From Pseudomonas bubulae (GTDB lineage: Bacteria > Pseudomonadota > Gammaproteobacteria > Pseudomonadales > Pseudomonadaceae): 64,000 nucleotides of DNA. Both the position numbers and the translations under genes were made by a program. Each line of letters begins with the position of its first letter. The first letter of the stretch is position 1. The notes beneath the pieces were generated by a model that was given only the letters and a program-made list of their open reading frames with translations, ran no database searches and was not told where the DNA came from. Location of the stretch: positions 1-64,000 of the forward strand of contig NZ_UYJA01000005.1 in assembly GCF_900618535.1 (NCBI RefSeq). Reading direction: 5' to 3'. This document shows, in pieces, positions 17,631-26,240 of the stretch.

Positions 17631-17960
17631 TTACTTTTTGAGCGCTTGCCCGCAATACAGCCCCGACAGGGTCTGCATCACAGAAACCACTTCAAAGCTG
17701 GCGAGTGAGTAGAAAATGTATTTCCCCAGCCTTCGGGTATTGACCATGCCCTCATCGCGCAACACACCGAGTTGTTGCGACAGTGTGGGTTGTCTGATGC
17801 CGGTCAGCGCTTCAAGTTCGCCGACATTGCGCTCACCTTGAGTCAACTGGCAGAGCAGCAGCAGGCGATCTTCATTGGCCAACGCTTTGAGAAGGGTGCA
17901 GGCTTTGGAAGCAGAGTCGCGCAGAAGCCCGATTTCTTCGCTGGTTAGCTGAGCAGTCAT
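17631..17960 (-). CDS. bigR: BigR/SqrR-type sulfide/persulfide-sensing ArsR-family repressor
   Basis: This 109-aa winged-helix repressor has its DNA-recognition region at GIRQPTLSQQLGVLRDEG. Two cysteines, Cys37 (LLLLCQL) and Cys103 (LYCGQ), are 66 residues apart, the same spacing as the redox pair Cys42/Cys108 of Xylella BigR. Persulfide is expected to form a disulfide or polysulfide link and release DNA. An AT-rich palindrome lies just upstream in the gap shared with the persulfide dioxygenase gene. It is the first gene of the leftward operon. Confidence 0.92.
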   Translation of the reverse strand: MTAQLTSEEIGLLRDSASKACTLLKALANEDRLLLLCQLTQGERNVGELEALTGIRQPTLSQQLGVLRDEGMVNTRRLGKYIFYSLASFEVVSVMQTLSGLYCGQALKK

Positions 17961-18002
17961 GAAAAGCTCCGGTGCGTGATGGTCGACAGTCTACGACTCG
18001 AT

Positions 18003-18022
18003 AATATATCTTTCAATATATT
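18003..18022. promoter_or_regulatory. BigR-type operator between bigR and the dioxygenase gene
   Basis: The perfect 7-bp dyad AATATAT and ATATATT has a 6-bp spacer in otherwise GC-rich DNA. The AT-rich palindrome fits known BigR/SqrR sites and is centred 41 bp from the dioxygenase start and 52 bp from the bigR start, so it could control both directions. Confidence 0.75.
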
Positions 18023-18052
18023 GATCATTCAACGACCGCCACGAGGCCCCTC

Positions 18053-18916
18053 ATGCATCCCGAAATTCAAGGTTTCTTCGACCCGGCGACGTCGACCGTG
18101 AGCTACGTGGTCCATGCTGCTGGCAGCGTGGAGTGCGCAATCATCGACCCGGTGCTGGACTACAATGCCGCCGCCGGGCGTATCAGCACCGTCAGTGCCG
18201 ACGCCATCGCCGCTTTCGTGCAGGCTGAAGGCCTGAAGGTGCAATGGCTGCTGGAGACCCACGCCCATGCCGACCACCTGTCGGCCAGCGCTTACCTCAA
18301 GCGCAAGCTGGGCGGGCAGATCGGCATCGGGGCTGCCATCACCCAGGTCCAGGGGGTGTTCCGCGATATCTATAACCTTGAGCCGGAATTCAAGCTTGAT
18401 GGCTCGCAGTTCGATCGCCTGTTCGAGCCCGACGAGCTGTTTCATATCGGGCGACTAGAGGTGCGGGCGCTGCATGTGCCCGGCCATACCCCGGCCGATA
18501 TGGCCTATCAGGTAGAACACCACAGCCTGTTTGTGGGCGATACCCTGTTTATGCCTGATGTGGGCACCGCCCGTTGCGACTTCCCGGGTGGCGATGCGCG
18601 GCAGTTGTATCAATCGATCAAGCGCCTGCTGGCATTACCTGAGTCGACCCGCCTGTTTATGTGCCATGACTACCCGCCAGCCGGGCGCGAAGCCTGCTGG
18701 TCGACCACGGTGGGTGAACAGCGGGCAAAAAACATCCACGTCAATGACAGCATCGACCTGGCAGGTTTTGTCGGCATGCGTACGGCCCGCGATGCCACTC
18801 TGGGGGTTCCGGCGCTGCTGATTCCGGCGATTCAGGTCAATATTCGTGCAGGCAACCTGCCGCCTGCGGATGACAGCGGCCTGTGCAGCCTGAAGATTCC
18901 GCTGAACCGGTTTTGA
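18053..18916 (+). CDS. Persulfide dioxygenase-like metallo-beta-lactamase-fold protein (ETHE1/Blh type)
   Basis: This 287-aa protein has the metal motif THAHADH (His70, His72, Asp74, His75), the second-sphere GHTPADM, the GDTLF aspartate and a C-terminal CHDY. These match ETHE1-type persulfide dioxygenases, non-heme iron enzymes that oxidise glutathione persulfide to sulfite. Residue pattern and length fit the Blh branch, here without an N-terminal DUF442 domain. It is divergent from bigR across an AT-rich operator. With SQR and the TauE permease it forms a sulfide-to-sulfite-and-export pathway. Confidence 0.92.
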   Translation: MHPEIQGFFDPATSTVSYVVHAAGSVECAIIDPVLDYNAAAGRISTVSADAIAAFVQAEGLKVQWLLETHAHADHLSASAYLKRKLGGQIGIGAAITQVQGVFRDIYNLEPEFKLDGSQFDRLFEPDELFHIGRLEVRALHVPGHTPADMAYQVEHHSLFVGDTLFMPDVGTARCDFPGGDARQLYQSIKRLLALPESTRLFMCHDYPPAGREACWSTTVGEQRAKNIHVNDSIDLAGFVGMRTARDATLGVPALLIPAIQVNIRAGNLPPADDSGLCSLKIPLNRF

Positions 18917-18974
18917 GCGCCCAAACACTTGCCAGGAACAGGGCAGCAGCGGTTTTGATGAGCGGCGCATTACC

Positions 18975-19061
18975 CGTGGGAGCTGGCTTGCCTGCGATGC
19001 AAACAACGCGCTCTGACAGGTAAAACACGGTGATTCCATCGCGAGCAAGCCCGCTCCCACA
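18975..19061. repeat. REPIN
   Basis: GTGGGAGCTGGCTTGCCTGC (left, degenerate) and ATCGCGAGCAAGCCCGCTCC (right) are inverted REP copies. It lies between the dioxygenase and RIO kinase genes. Confidence 0.85.
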
Positions 19062-19086
19062 AGAACCCGGGCAGCCCCAGGCGCAT

Positions 19087-19114
19087 AAAAAATCCGGCCT
19101 GAGCCGGATTTTTT
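19087..19114. terminator. Bidirectional rho-independent terminator
   Basis: AAAAAATCCGGC (19087-19098), loop CTGA, GCCGGATTTTTT (19103-19114): a 12-bp perfect stem with A and T tracts. It lies between the convergent dioxygenase and RIO-kinase genes and can serve both. Confidence 0.9.
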
Positions 19115-19124
19115 AGTTAGCCAA

Positions 19125-20018
19125 TTACTGCATCCACGGGGGTGGTGGCTCTTCAGCCTTGCTCGGTGGCGCATCATCGGCAGCACGCACTGCCTGGCGG
19201 AAAGCTTCGTCCAGACGTGCAGCTTCGATTTCGCGCATCACCCCGCCGACATCCGCCAACTCGTCCGGCTCGTCAAACTCGCCCGTCAACACACTGCCAG
19301 GGTGCAGGGTGGCAGCTTCGTAAAGTGCCCACATTTCCTTGGCGTACTTGGTCTTCTTCAGTTCCGGCGCAAAACGCCCGAAATAGGAAGCCATGTTGCC
19401 CACGTCACGCTCCAGCATGTTGAAGGCGTGGTTGTTACCCGCCGCATCGACCGCCTGGGGCAAGTCGATGATGACCGGGCCGGTTGGCGTCAGCAAAACG
19501 TTGAACTCGGACAAGTCGCCGTGAACCAGCCCCGTACACAGCATCAGCACGATTTGCTGAATCAGGAACTCGTGGTACTCGCGGGCCTGATCCGGCTCCA
19601 GCACCACGTCATTGAGACGCGGAGCCGCATCGCCGTACTCGTCCGCCACCAGTTCCATCAACAGCACGCCTTCGAGGAAGTCGAACGGTTTAGGAACCCG
19701 CACACCCGCACCGGCCAGGCGAAACAGCGCCGCTACCTCGGCGTTTTGCCAGGCATCTTCGGTTTCTTTACGACCGAACTTCGAGCCCTTGGCCATCGCT
19801 CGGGCCTGACGGCTGTTGCGAACCTTGCGACCCTCCTGATATTCGGCGGCCTGGCGGAAACTTCGTTTGTTGGCCTCCTTGTAAACCTTGGCGCATCGCA
19901 GCTCATTGCCGCAGCGGACTACGTATACAGCTGCTTCCTTGCCACTCATGAGTGGGCGCAGCACCTCGTCGATCAGACCGTCTTCGATCAGGGGTTCTAA
20001 GCGTTTTGGAGTCTTCAT
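19125..20018 (-). CDS. RIO1-family serine/threonine protein kinase
   Basis: This 297-aa cytosolic atypical kinase has the nucleotide-binding segment SGKEAAVYVVRCG with catalytic lysine in RCAKVYK. The family-specific insertion (KFGRKETEDAWQNAE) follows. The catalytic loop is GLVHGDLSEFNVLL and the metal-binding Asp lies in VIIDLPQAVD. The C-terminus is acidic and proline-rich (EEPPPPWMQ). RIO1 kinases act in ribosome maturation in eukaryotes; the bacterial role is poorly defined. It stands alone, with a terminator just downstream. Confidence 0.9.
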   Translation of the reverse strand: MKTPKRLEPLIEDGLIDEVLRPLMSGKEAAVYVVRCGNELRCAKVYKEANKRSFRQAAEYQEGRKVRNSRQARAMAKGSKFGRKETEDAWQNAEVAALFRLAGAGVRVPKPFDFLEGVLLMELVADEYGDAAPRLNDVVLEPDQAREYHEFLIQQIVLMLCTGLVHGDLSEFNVLLTPTGPVIIDLPQAVDAAGNNHAFNMLERDVGNMASYFGRFAPELKKTKYAKEMWALYEAATLHPGSVLTGEFDEPDELADVGGVMREIEAARLDEAFRQAVRAADDAPPSKAEEPPPPWMQ

Positions 20019-20144
20019 CAGCTTTTATTGTGGGTCCTTTATTACCAAACACGCGAATGTCATTCGTTATACGGCAATCCACTCACCACGGGGAGAGGGC
20101 AAACGATTTGAATGATAGACGAGCAACACGTTTTGAGCACCGAC

Positions 20145-20939
20145 TTAACCCTGTCGAAACAAGTCACCCGGGGTAAAGCCGAACATCTTTTTAAACGCCG
20201 CAATAAACGCCGACGTTGATTCATACCCGCAAGACAGCGCCGCCCGCGTGACATGACCGCCCTCCTCCAGCACCCGTAAAGATGACAGAAGACGCACCCG
20301 CTGCCGCCAACTGCGGAAACTCAAGCCTGTTTCACGTTGAAACAAACGCATCAGGGTTTTTTCGGACATCCCCAGCCGATACGACCACAGGCCCAGGTTC
20401 GCCTCGGCATCAGGGGTTTCGACCAGCTCATTGCACAGCACCAGCAAACGTTCATGACGGGGCAACGGCAGTGAAAAACCGACCTCGGGCAGGCTTGCCA
20501 ACTGGTCCAGCAGCACCGCCACCAAGCGTTGCTCGCAGCTCCCGTCCTCGGGGTAGTCGACGGGCAGCGCACAAAAGCTTTTGATCAGCTCCCGGGCCAG
20601 CGGCGTGACCTCCAGTACCCGGCACTGCCCCGGCGCCCATTGGCAGTCCTCACGGCGCACATAGAGGCTGCGCATTTCAGCGCGCATCGAGGTGATCACT
20701 TCATGCTCCAGCCCGGCCGGAATCCAGATACCCCACTGCGGGGGCGCAAAAAAACTGCCCTCGTCTGTATGTACGCCCAGCACACCACTAATAGCGTACG
20801 AAAACTGCACCCAATCGTGTCGATGGCGCGGCGTCCACGAACCCGCGCCCAGGCTTTCGGCCCGGGCATACAGGGGTCGTGGCAGGGCATCGAGTACCGG
20901 AATGGCACGCGGCAGCCCACGTTGTCCGTTTGGCGGCAT
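20145..20939 (-). CDS. AraC-family transcriptional regulator
   Basis: This 264-aa regulator has an N-terminal cupin-like sensor domain (residues 20-120, with RHRHDWVQFSYAISG typical of the AraC_binding domain). Two C-terminal helix-turn-helices follow from about residue 165 (LGMSEKTLMRLFQRETGLSF, then the signature ALSCGYESTSAFIAAFKKMFG). The layout matches the YdeO/NimR-like group of regulators next to transporters. It is divergent from a bile-acid:sodium-symporter-family gene, its probable target. Confidence 0.88.
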   Translation of the reverse strand: MPPNGQRGLPRAIPVLDALPRPLYARAESLGAGSWTPRHRHDWVQFSYAISGVLGVHTDEGSFFAPPQWGIWIPAGLEHEVITSMRAEMRSLYVRREDCQWAPGQCRVLEVTPLARELIKSFCALPVDYPEDGSCEQRLVAVLLDQLASLPEVGFSLPLPRHERLLVLCNELVETPDAEANLGLWSYRLGMSEKTLMRLFQRETGLSFRSWRQRVRLLSSLRVLEEGGHVTRAALSCGYESTSAFIAAFKKMFGFTPGDLFRQG

Positions 20940-21021
20940 TGATTGGCCTTATATCGCAAGACGACAGATTGCTGCGACGTTAGGCTAAGTCATCAATTCT
21001 TACAATGTTGCGGTGCTGACA

Positions 21022-22074
21022 ATGCCTGTACTCAAACATCTCAAACGAATGTTCACCGACTGGTTTCTGTGCGGCATGCTGCTGGCGACTTTCCTGGCCT
21101 ATGTGTTTCCGCATTTCGGTAGCACTGGCGGTGCAATGCACGCGGAATGGGTGATCAATATCGGAGTGTTTCTGGTGTTTTTCCTGCACGGGGTGAACCT
21201 GTCCAGTGAGCAGATCAGTCACGGCCTGAAAAACATTCGCCTGCACGTTATGGTGCAGGGCTTTACCTTTATCGTCTTCCCGCTGATCTGGGTGGTCGCC
21301 AACAAGCTGTTGGGCGCCCATATCCCGCCGTTGCTGATGTTGGGATTTTTCTACCTGTGTGCCCTGCCCTCGACCATCTCCTCGTCGGTGGCACTGACCG
21401 GCAGTGCTGGAGGCAATGTGCCGGCAGCGATTCTTAACGCCAGCCTGTCCAGCGTGCTGGGGATTTTCCTGACACCCTTGCTGGTCAGCTTCGTGGTGGG
21501 CAGCGGCGCAGGGGGCATCGACCTGGGTTCAACCCTGCTCGACCTGTGCGCCATGCTGTTGCTGCCGCTGGTGCTGGGCCAGTTGGTGCGCCCGCTGTGC
21601 GGACGCTTTTTTGCCCGGCACAAGCGCTACACCAATATCTGCGACAAGGTGGTGATTCTGCTGCTGGTTTACGCCGCGTTCTGCAACTCGATGGTCTCGG
21701 GCATGTGGCAACAGCAGGGCAGTTCGGTGATTGTCAGTGCATTGGTCGGCAGTGCGGTCCTGCTGGCGATTATCCTGTGGATGACCACCCGCACCGCCCG
21801 CGCCCTGAAATTCAGCACCGCAGATGAAATCGCTGCAGTGTTCTGCGCCAGCAAGAAATCCCTCGCAGCGGGTGCGCCGATGGCGGCCCTGATTTTCGGG
21901 GCCAACCCGGGGCTGGGCCTGATTTTATTGCCGATCATGATCTACCACCCACTGCAGTTGATCGTGTGTTCGGTGATGGCCGAGAGTTATGCCACTCGCA
22001 GTCGCGCAGAAGCCAAACACAACAACATCTCGGGTGGGAGCGGGCTTGCTCGCGATGCCGACGCCACGGCGTAA
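21022..22074 (+). CDS. Bile acid:sodium symporter family protein (YfeH/SBF-like)
   Basis: This 350-aa inner-membrane protein has about ten transmembrane segments with SBF-like features (ALPSTISSSVALTGSAGGNV in the middle, a crossover-like motif, and KKSLAAGAPMAALIF). The substrate of bacterial members is usually an organic anion and is unknown here. The ATG at 21022 lacks a good ribosome site and a GTG at 21013 is an alternative. The last 14 or so residues (GGSGLARDADATA) are encoded by the left arm of a REP element, so the original C-terminus was probably altered. Confidence 0.85.
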   Translation: MPVLKHLKRMFTDWFLCGMLLATFLAYVFPHFGSTGGAMHAEWVINIGVFLVFFLHGVNLSSEQISHGLKNIRLHVMVQGFTFIVFPLIWVVANKLLGAHIPPLLMLGFFYLCALPSTISSSVALTGSAGGNVPAAILNASLSSVLGIFLTPLLVSFVVGSGAGGIDLGSTLLDLCAMLLLPLVLGQLVRPLCGRFFARHKRYTNICDKVVILLLVYAAFCNSMVSGMWQQQGSSVIVSALVGSAVLLAIILWMTTRTARALKFSTADEIAAVFCASKKSLAAGAPMAALIFGANPGLGLILLPIMIYHPLQLIVCSVMAESYATRSRAEAKHNNISGGSGLARDADATA

Positions 22075-22120
22075 CAGGCACACCGCATTGCGCCCATCGC
22101 GAGCAAGCCCGCTCCCACAG
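22033..22120. repeat. REPIN overlapping the 3' end of the symporter gene
   Basis: GGTGGGAGCGGGCTTGCTCG and inverted ATCGCGAGCAAGCCCGCTCC. The left arm is inside the reading frame that ends at 22074. The right arm ends 5 bp before the stop of the convergent thiolase gene. Confidence 0.9.
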
Positions 22121-22124
22121 ACGG

Positions 22125-23399
22125 CTATCGCTCAATTATTGCAGTAACACCCTGCCCGCCCGCCGCGCAGATCGAGATCAAACCTCGACCCTGCCCGGCG
22201 GTGGCCAGCAGCTTGGACATATTGGTCACGATACGCCCGCCCGTCGCCGCAAACGGATGACCCACCGCCAGGGAACTGCCCTTGACGTTGAGTTTGCTGC
22301 GATCAATCGCCCCCAGCGCTGCATCAAGACCCAACCGGCTTTTGCAGTAAGGCCCATCCTCCCAGGCCTTCAAGGTGCACAGCACCTGCGCGGCAAATGC
22401 CTCGTGAATCTCGTAGTAGTCAAAGTCCTGCAAGGTCAGGCCATTACGCGCCAGCAGCCGTGGGACGGCGTATACCGGTGCCATCAATAACCCTTCTGCA
22501 CCGTGTACGAAATCTACAGCAGCTGTTTCACCATCGCGCAAATACGCCAAGACCGGCAAGCCGCGCTCCCTGGCCCATTCTTCACTGCCCAACAAGACCG
22601 TCGACGCACCATCGGTCAGTGGCGTGGAGTTGCCCGCCGTCAACGTGCCCTTGGCGCTGCGCTCGAATACGGGCTTGAGGGCGGCCAGTTTCTCCAGGGT
22701 CAGGTCGGCACGCAGGTTGTTATCACGGCTCAGGCCCATAAATGGCGTAAGCAGATCATCTTCCCAGCCGGCGTGGTAAGCCGCCGTCAGTGCCTGATGG
22801 CTGTGCAGCGCCAGCTCGTCCTGCTCAACCCGGGGGATGTTCCAGGTTTGCGCCATCAACTCGCAGTGCTGGCCCATCGACAGCCCGGTGCGAGGCTCGC
22901 CGTTGCGTGGAAATTCGGGCTTCAAAAAGCCCGGACGCAATTGCAGCAACGCCTTGAGCTTGTCCACAGGTGCCTTGAGGCGGTTGAACTGCAGCAGCCA
23001 TTTGCGCAGCCCGTCATTGATGCCGATCGGAACATTGGAGGCAGAGTCCACGCCACCGGCAATCCCGCACTCGATCTGCCCCAGGGCAATCTTGTTGGCC
23101 ACCAGCAATGCCGCCTCAAGCCCTGTACCGCAGGCCTGCTGCAAGTCATAGGCCGGAGTTTGCGGCGACAGCCGCGAGCCCAGCACACATTCGCGGGTCA
23201 GGCTGAAATCCCGCGAATCCTTGAGCACCGCCCCGGCCACTACTTCGCCCATGCGCAACCCGTGAAGGTTGTATCGCTCGATCAGCCCTTCCAGCGCCGC
23301 CGTCAGCATGTCCTGATTACTGGCAGTCGCATAAGGCCCGTTGGCGCGAGAAAACGGGATTCGATTACCACCAATAATTGCTACACGACGCAGACTCAT
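22125..23399 (-). CDS. Acetyl-CoA C-acetyltransferase / 3-ketoacyl-CoA thiolase (FadI-like)
   Basis: This 424-aa thiolase has the acyl-enzyme cysteine in QQACGTGLEAA (near residue 95). C-terminal catalytic motifs are EIHEAFAAQ, GHPFAATGGR and ICAAGGQG. It condenses acetyl units or cleaves 3-ketoacyl-CoA. The ATG at 23399 is chosen (AGGG lies about 9 nt upstream); a GTG 9 bp upstream is an alternative. It is divergent from a FabG-like reductase and a MaoC-like hydratase. The three form a fatty-acid-like condensing, reducing and dehydrating set also found together in P. aeruginosa. Confidence 0.92.
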   Translation of the reverse strand: MSLRRVAIIGGNRIPFSRANGPYATASNQDMLTAALEGLIERYNLHGLRMGEVVAGAVLKDSRDFSLTRECVLGSRLSPQTPAYDLQQACGTGLEAALLVANKIALGQIECGIAGGVDSASNVPIGINDGLRKWLLQFNRLKAPVDKLKALLQLRPGFLKPEFPRNGEPRTGLSMGQHCELMAQTWNIPRVEQDELALHSHQALTAAYHAGWEDDLLTPFMGLSRDNNLRADLTLEKLAALKPVFERSAKGTLTAGNSTPLTDGASTVLLGSEEWARERGLPVLAYLRDGETAAVDFVHGAEGLLMAPVYAVPRLLARNGLTLQDFDYYEIHEAFAAQVLCTLKAWEDGPYCKSRLGLDAALGAIDRSKLNVKGSSLAVGHPFAATGGRIVTNMSKLLATAGQGRGLISICAAGGQGVTAIIER

Positions 23400-23521
23400 A
23401 CGATTCACCCTATTCTCTTAAATCCATTAATCGTTACCAGCGTAGGCCTTATTGCCGATAACGAACGACCACGGTCTGTTTGTGGTCAACCCTTTGAACC
23501 CCACCTGTCGGAGAGTGTTCC

Positions 23522-24874
23522 ATGTCAGACCGTTATATCGACTTCGTCAACTCATCCCTCGGCCAGCGGCTGGTCGGCGCGTTGGGGCTGCCGTCACCGG
23601 GACGACTGGAGCGCTGGCAGGCCGGGCGCCTGCGCCCCGTCGAAGGCCCTCTGCTGATTGGCGGCGGTGCGCTTGCCGCACAGGTGGCCCGCTTTGGCGG
23701 CAAACTCACCGATGCGGTGTTCAGCTATGGCCCTGAACCCTTGCATGCCACACCGTGGATTCCAGGCCAGGGACCAAAGCTCAAGGCCGTGGTGTTTGAC
23801 GCCAGCGAGCTGTTGCACACCGGGCAGCTCAAGCAACTGCGCGAATTTTTCCAGCCGCTGCTGCGCAATCTCGAGCACTGTACCCATATGGTGATCCTGG
23901 GCCGTGCCCCTGAAACATTAAGCGACCCTTTTGCCGCCAGCGTGCAACGTGCGCTCGAAGGTTTCAGTCGCTCGTTGGCCAAGGAATTGCGTAACGGCAG
24001 TACCTTGCAACTGCTGTATATCGGCGAGGGGGCCGAAGATCAGCTTGAAGGCGCACTGCGCTTTTTTCTCTCGCCAAAAAGTGCCTTTATCAGCGGCCAG
24101 GTGCTGCGCCTCAAGGCCTGCGCCAACCAGGTGCAGGACTGGACCCGCCCCCTGGCCGGGCGCAAGGCACTGGTTACCGGTGCGGCCCGTGGCATTGGCG
24201 CCGCGATTGCCGAAACCCTGGCCCGGGATGGCGCCGAACTGATCCTGCTCGACGTGCCGGCCGCCAAGAGCGATCTCGATGCGCTGGCCGCGCGCTTGGG
24301 CGGGCACAGCATCGCCCTGGACATCTGTGCCGCCGATGCCGCAGAACAACTGACCGGGCAACTGGCCGATGGTATCGATATCCTGGTGCACAACGCCGGT
24401 ATCACCCGTGATAAAACCCTGGCCAATATGACCCCGGAATTCTGGGACTCGGTACTCGCCGTTAACCTCAACGCCCCGCAAGTGCTGACCAAGGCCCTGC
24501 TTGATAGCGGCACCCTGCGCGATAACGGCCGGGTAATCCTGCTCGCGTCCATCAGCGGTATCGCCGGCAATCGCGGCCAGACCAACTACGCCGCCAGCAA
24601 GGCCGGGCTGATCGGCCTTGCTCAGGCTTGGGCAGCGTCGCTGGGCGAGCGTGGCATCAGTATCAATGCCGTGGCCCCGGGTTTTATCGAAACCCAAATG
24701 ACCGCGCATATTCCCTTTGCCCTGCGCGAAGCGGGACGACGCATGAGTTCGCTGGGCCAGGGTGGCCAGCCCCAGGACGTCGCCGAGGCTGTGGCCTGGC
24801 TCGGCCAGCCGGGTTCGGGCGCGCTCAGCGGCCAGGCACTGCGGGTGTGTGGCCAAAGTATTCTGGGAGCATAA
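23522..24874 (+). CDS. 3-oxoacyl-ACP reductase-like SDR with N-terminal extension
   Basis: In this 450-aa protein the first 205 residues are an uncharacterised domain with a degenerate nucleotide-binding look. The remainder is a classical SDR with GAARGIGAAIAE (cofactor), HNAGITRDKTLANM, SISGIAG with the catalytic serine, and YAASKAG with Tyr/Lys. The C-terminal half matches FabG and probably reduces a 3-ketoacyl thioester with NADPH. The double-size form is known in some actinobacterial and Pseudomonas 'high molecular weight' FabG enzymes. It is followed after 3 bp by a MaoC-like gene, hence one operon. Confidence 0.9.
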   Translation: MSDRYIDFVNSSLGQRLVGALGLPSPGRLERWQAGRLRPVEGPLLIGGGALAAQVARFGGKLTDAVFSYGPEPLHATPWIPGQGPKLKAVVFDASELLHTGQLKQLREFFQPLLRNLEHCTHMVILGRAPETLSDPFAASVQRALEGFSRSLAKELRNGSTLQLLYIGEGAEDQLEGALRFFLSPKSAFISGQVLRLKACANQVQDWTRPLAGRKALVTGAARGIGAAIAETLARDGAELILLDVPAAKSDLDALAARLGGHSIALDICAADAAEQLTGQLADGIDILVHNAGITRDKTLANMTPEFWDSVLAVNLNAPQVLTKALLDSGTLRDNGRVILLASISGIAGNRGQTNYAASKAGLIGLAQAWAASLGERGISINAVAPGFIETQMTAHIPFALREAGRRMSSLGQGGQPQDVAEAVAWLGQPGSGALSGQALRVCGQSILGA

Positions 24875-24877
24875 GCC

Positions 24878-25732
24878 ATGACCGTGAAATGGCTCGACCT
24901 CAGCGGCCCACCGCACTTGCCCGCGCTGTACGCCCATGCCGCGGCCCGGCGCAAGATCACCTCCAGCCCCTTGCCGGAGCAAGGTGTGCGCTGCTGGGTC
25001 GAGGTGGAGCCCAAGGCCCTGGCGGCGTTTCGCGATGTTTGCGACCTGGTGCCAAGCCCATTGCTGCCGCCCACTTATCCACACATCCTGGCCTTCGGTC
25101 TGCAAATGCAGTTGCTGACTGCCAAGGACTTCCCCTTCCCGCTGCTGGGGCTGATTCATCTGACCAATCGGATCCGTCTGCTGCGCCCGATGGGCAGCGT
25201 GACGCAGCTGCGCATCGGGGTATATGTACACAACCTGCAAAAACACCCCAAGGGCGCGACCTTCGAGGTGGTCACCCAGGTTGACGATCTGCTGGGGCCA
25301 ATATGGGAGGCCGAAAGCACCCTGCTGTGCAAAGGCGTGGAACTGCCGGGCGACCTGCCCCAAATCAACGATCCTGCGCCGGTGGCCCTGAGCGAACTGA
25401 CCCGCTGGTATGCCCCCGCCGATATTGGCCGGCGTTATGCCAAAGTCTCGGGCGACTACAACCCCATCCACCTCAGTGCCGCCAGCGCCAAGCTGTTTGG
25501 CCTGCCCAGTGCAATTGCCCACGGCCTGTGGATAAAAGCCCGAACGCTGGCGGCACTCAATTCGCACCTGCCGGCGGCCAATGTTGAGGTTTTTGTTGCC
25601 TTCAAAAAACCGGTGCGCTTGCCCGGCGAAGTGATTTTGCTCAGCAGTGAGGCGGGTTCCAGTGGCGACTTCCAGCTCAATGGCCATGACGGCCTGGTGC
25701 ACTTGATCGGCAACTGGCGACCGGTTAGCTGA
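24878..25732 (+). CDS. MaoC-family (R)-specific enoyl-CoA hydratase/dehydratase
   Basis: This 284-aa protein has a hot-dog fold with the hydratase motif YAKVSGDYNPIHLSAASAKL (Asp and His as catalytic pair) and AIAHGLWIKART in the second half. The N-terminal half is a degenerate hot-dog domain, as in double-hot-dog MaoC proteins. It probably hydrates or dehydrates enoyl or 3-hydroxyacyl thioesters and works with the upstream FabG-like enzyme and divergent thiolase. The destination of the acyl chain is not evident. Confidence 0.9.
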   Translation: MTVKWLDLSGPPHLPALYAHAAARRKITSSPLPEQGVRCWVEVEPKALAAFRDVCDLVPSPLLPPTYPHILAFGLQMQLLTAKDFPFPLLGLIHLTNRIRLLRPMGSVTQLRIGVYVHNLQKHPKGATFEVVTQVDDLLGPIWEAESTLLCKGVELPGDLPQINDPAPVALSELTRWYAPADIGRRYAKVSGDYNPIHLSAASAKLFGLPSAIAHGLWIKARTLAALNSHLPAANVEVFVAFKKPVRLPGEVILLSSEAGSSGDFQLNGHDGLVHLIGNWRPVS

Positions 25733-25740
25733 CCACCCCC

Positions 25741-25829
25741 CTGTGGTAGCGGGCTTGCTCGCGATGGCATCCGCGCGTTTTACCTGTTAAACCGCGGCGC
25801 CTGCATCGCGAGCAAGCCCGTTCCCACAG
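25741..25829. repeat. REPIN
   Basis: CTGTGGTAGCGGGCTTGCTC and inverted ATCGCGAGCAAGCCCGTTCC frame about 40 bp. It lies in the gap before the MazG-like gene. Confidence 0.9.
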
Positions 25830-25934
25830 AGGATGGCATGCGAGCCGAAAATCCCGCCGGGCTGCCCGTGCCTTTCACTTGCACCAATCCCCGTTCGGTC
25901 GCAAGCTTTGCGCCTTCTGGAGAGCACGCCCGCA

Positions 25935-26240
25935 ATGAACCTCGACGAAATAACCCGACGCATGCATCGCATCCGCGATAACAACGACTGGAAGCAGTTC
26001 CACAGCCCGAAAAACCTGGCCATGGCCGCCAGTGTCGAAATGGCCGAGCTGGTGGAGATCTTTCAGTGGCTGAGCGAAGACCAGTCACGCCAGCTCCCTG
26101 CCGACAAGCTCACCCACGCCGGCCAGGAAGTGGGCGATATCGTGCTGTACCTGGTATTGCTTTGTGCCGAACTGGGCCTGGACATGAATGAAGTGGTACG
26201 CAATAAACTGGCCGACAATGAAAGGCGTTTCAACAAATGA
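25935..26240 (+). CDS. MazG-like nucleotide pyrophosphohydrolase (RS21-C6/dCTPase type)
   Basis: This 101-aa all-alpha NTP pyrophosphohydrolase has metal-binding residues in ASVEMAELVEIFQWLSED (two Glu pairs) and GQEVGDIVLYLVLLCAELG (Glu-Asp pair). This matches the MazG superfamily EExxE and ExxD pattern. Such enzymes hydrolyse non-canonical or damaged nucleoside triphosphates. The ATG at 25935 gives a normal length and the stop overlaps the next start by 4 bp (ATGA), so it is translationally coupled with cmoM. Confidence 0.9.
   Translation: MNLDEITRRMHRIRDNNDWKQFHSPKNLAMAASVEMAELVEIFQWLSEDQSRQLPADKLTHAGQEVGDIVLYLVLLCAELGLDMNEVVRNKLADNERRFNK

Noticed and set aside
20019..20144. Possible small gene or RNA between the RIO kinase and AraC genes
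   Set aside because: Only a fragment resembling the CCCTCACCC-type repeat (CCACGGGGAGAGGGC) and AT-rich DNA; no start with ribosome site.
23918..25702. 594-aa minus-strand open frame over the FabG-like and MaoC genes
   Set aside because: It runs across two well-supported genes and the gap between them with no domain, as expected from GC-rich third positions.
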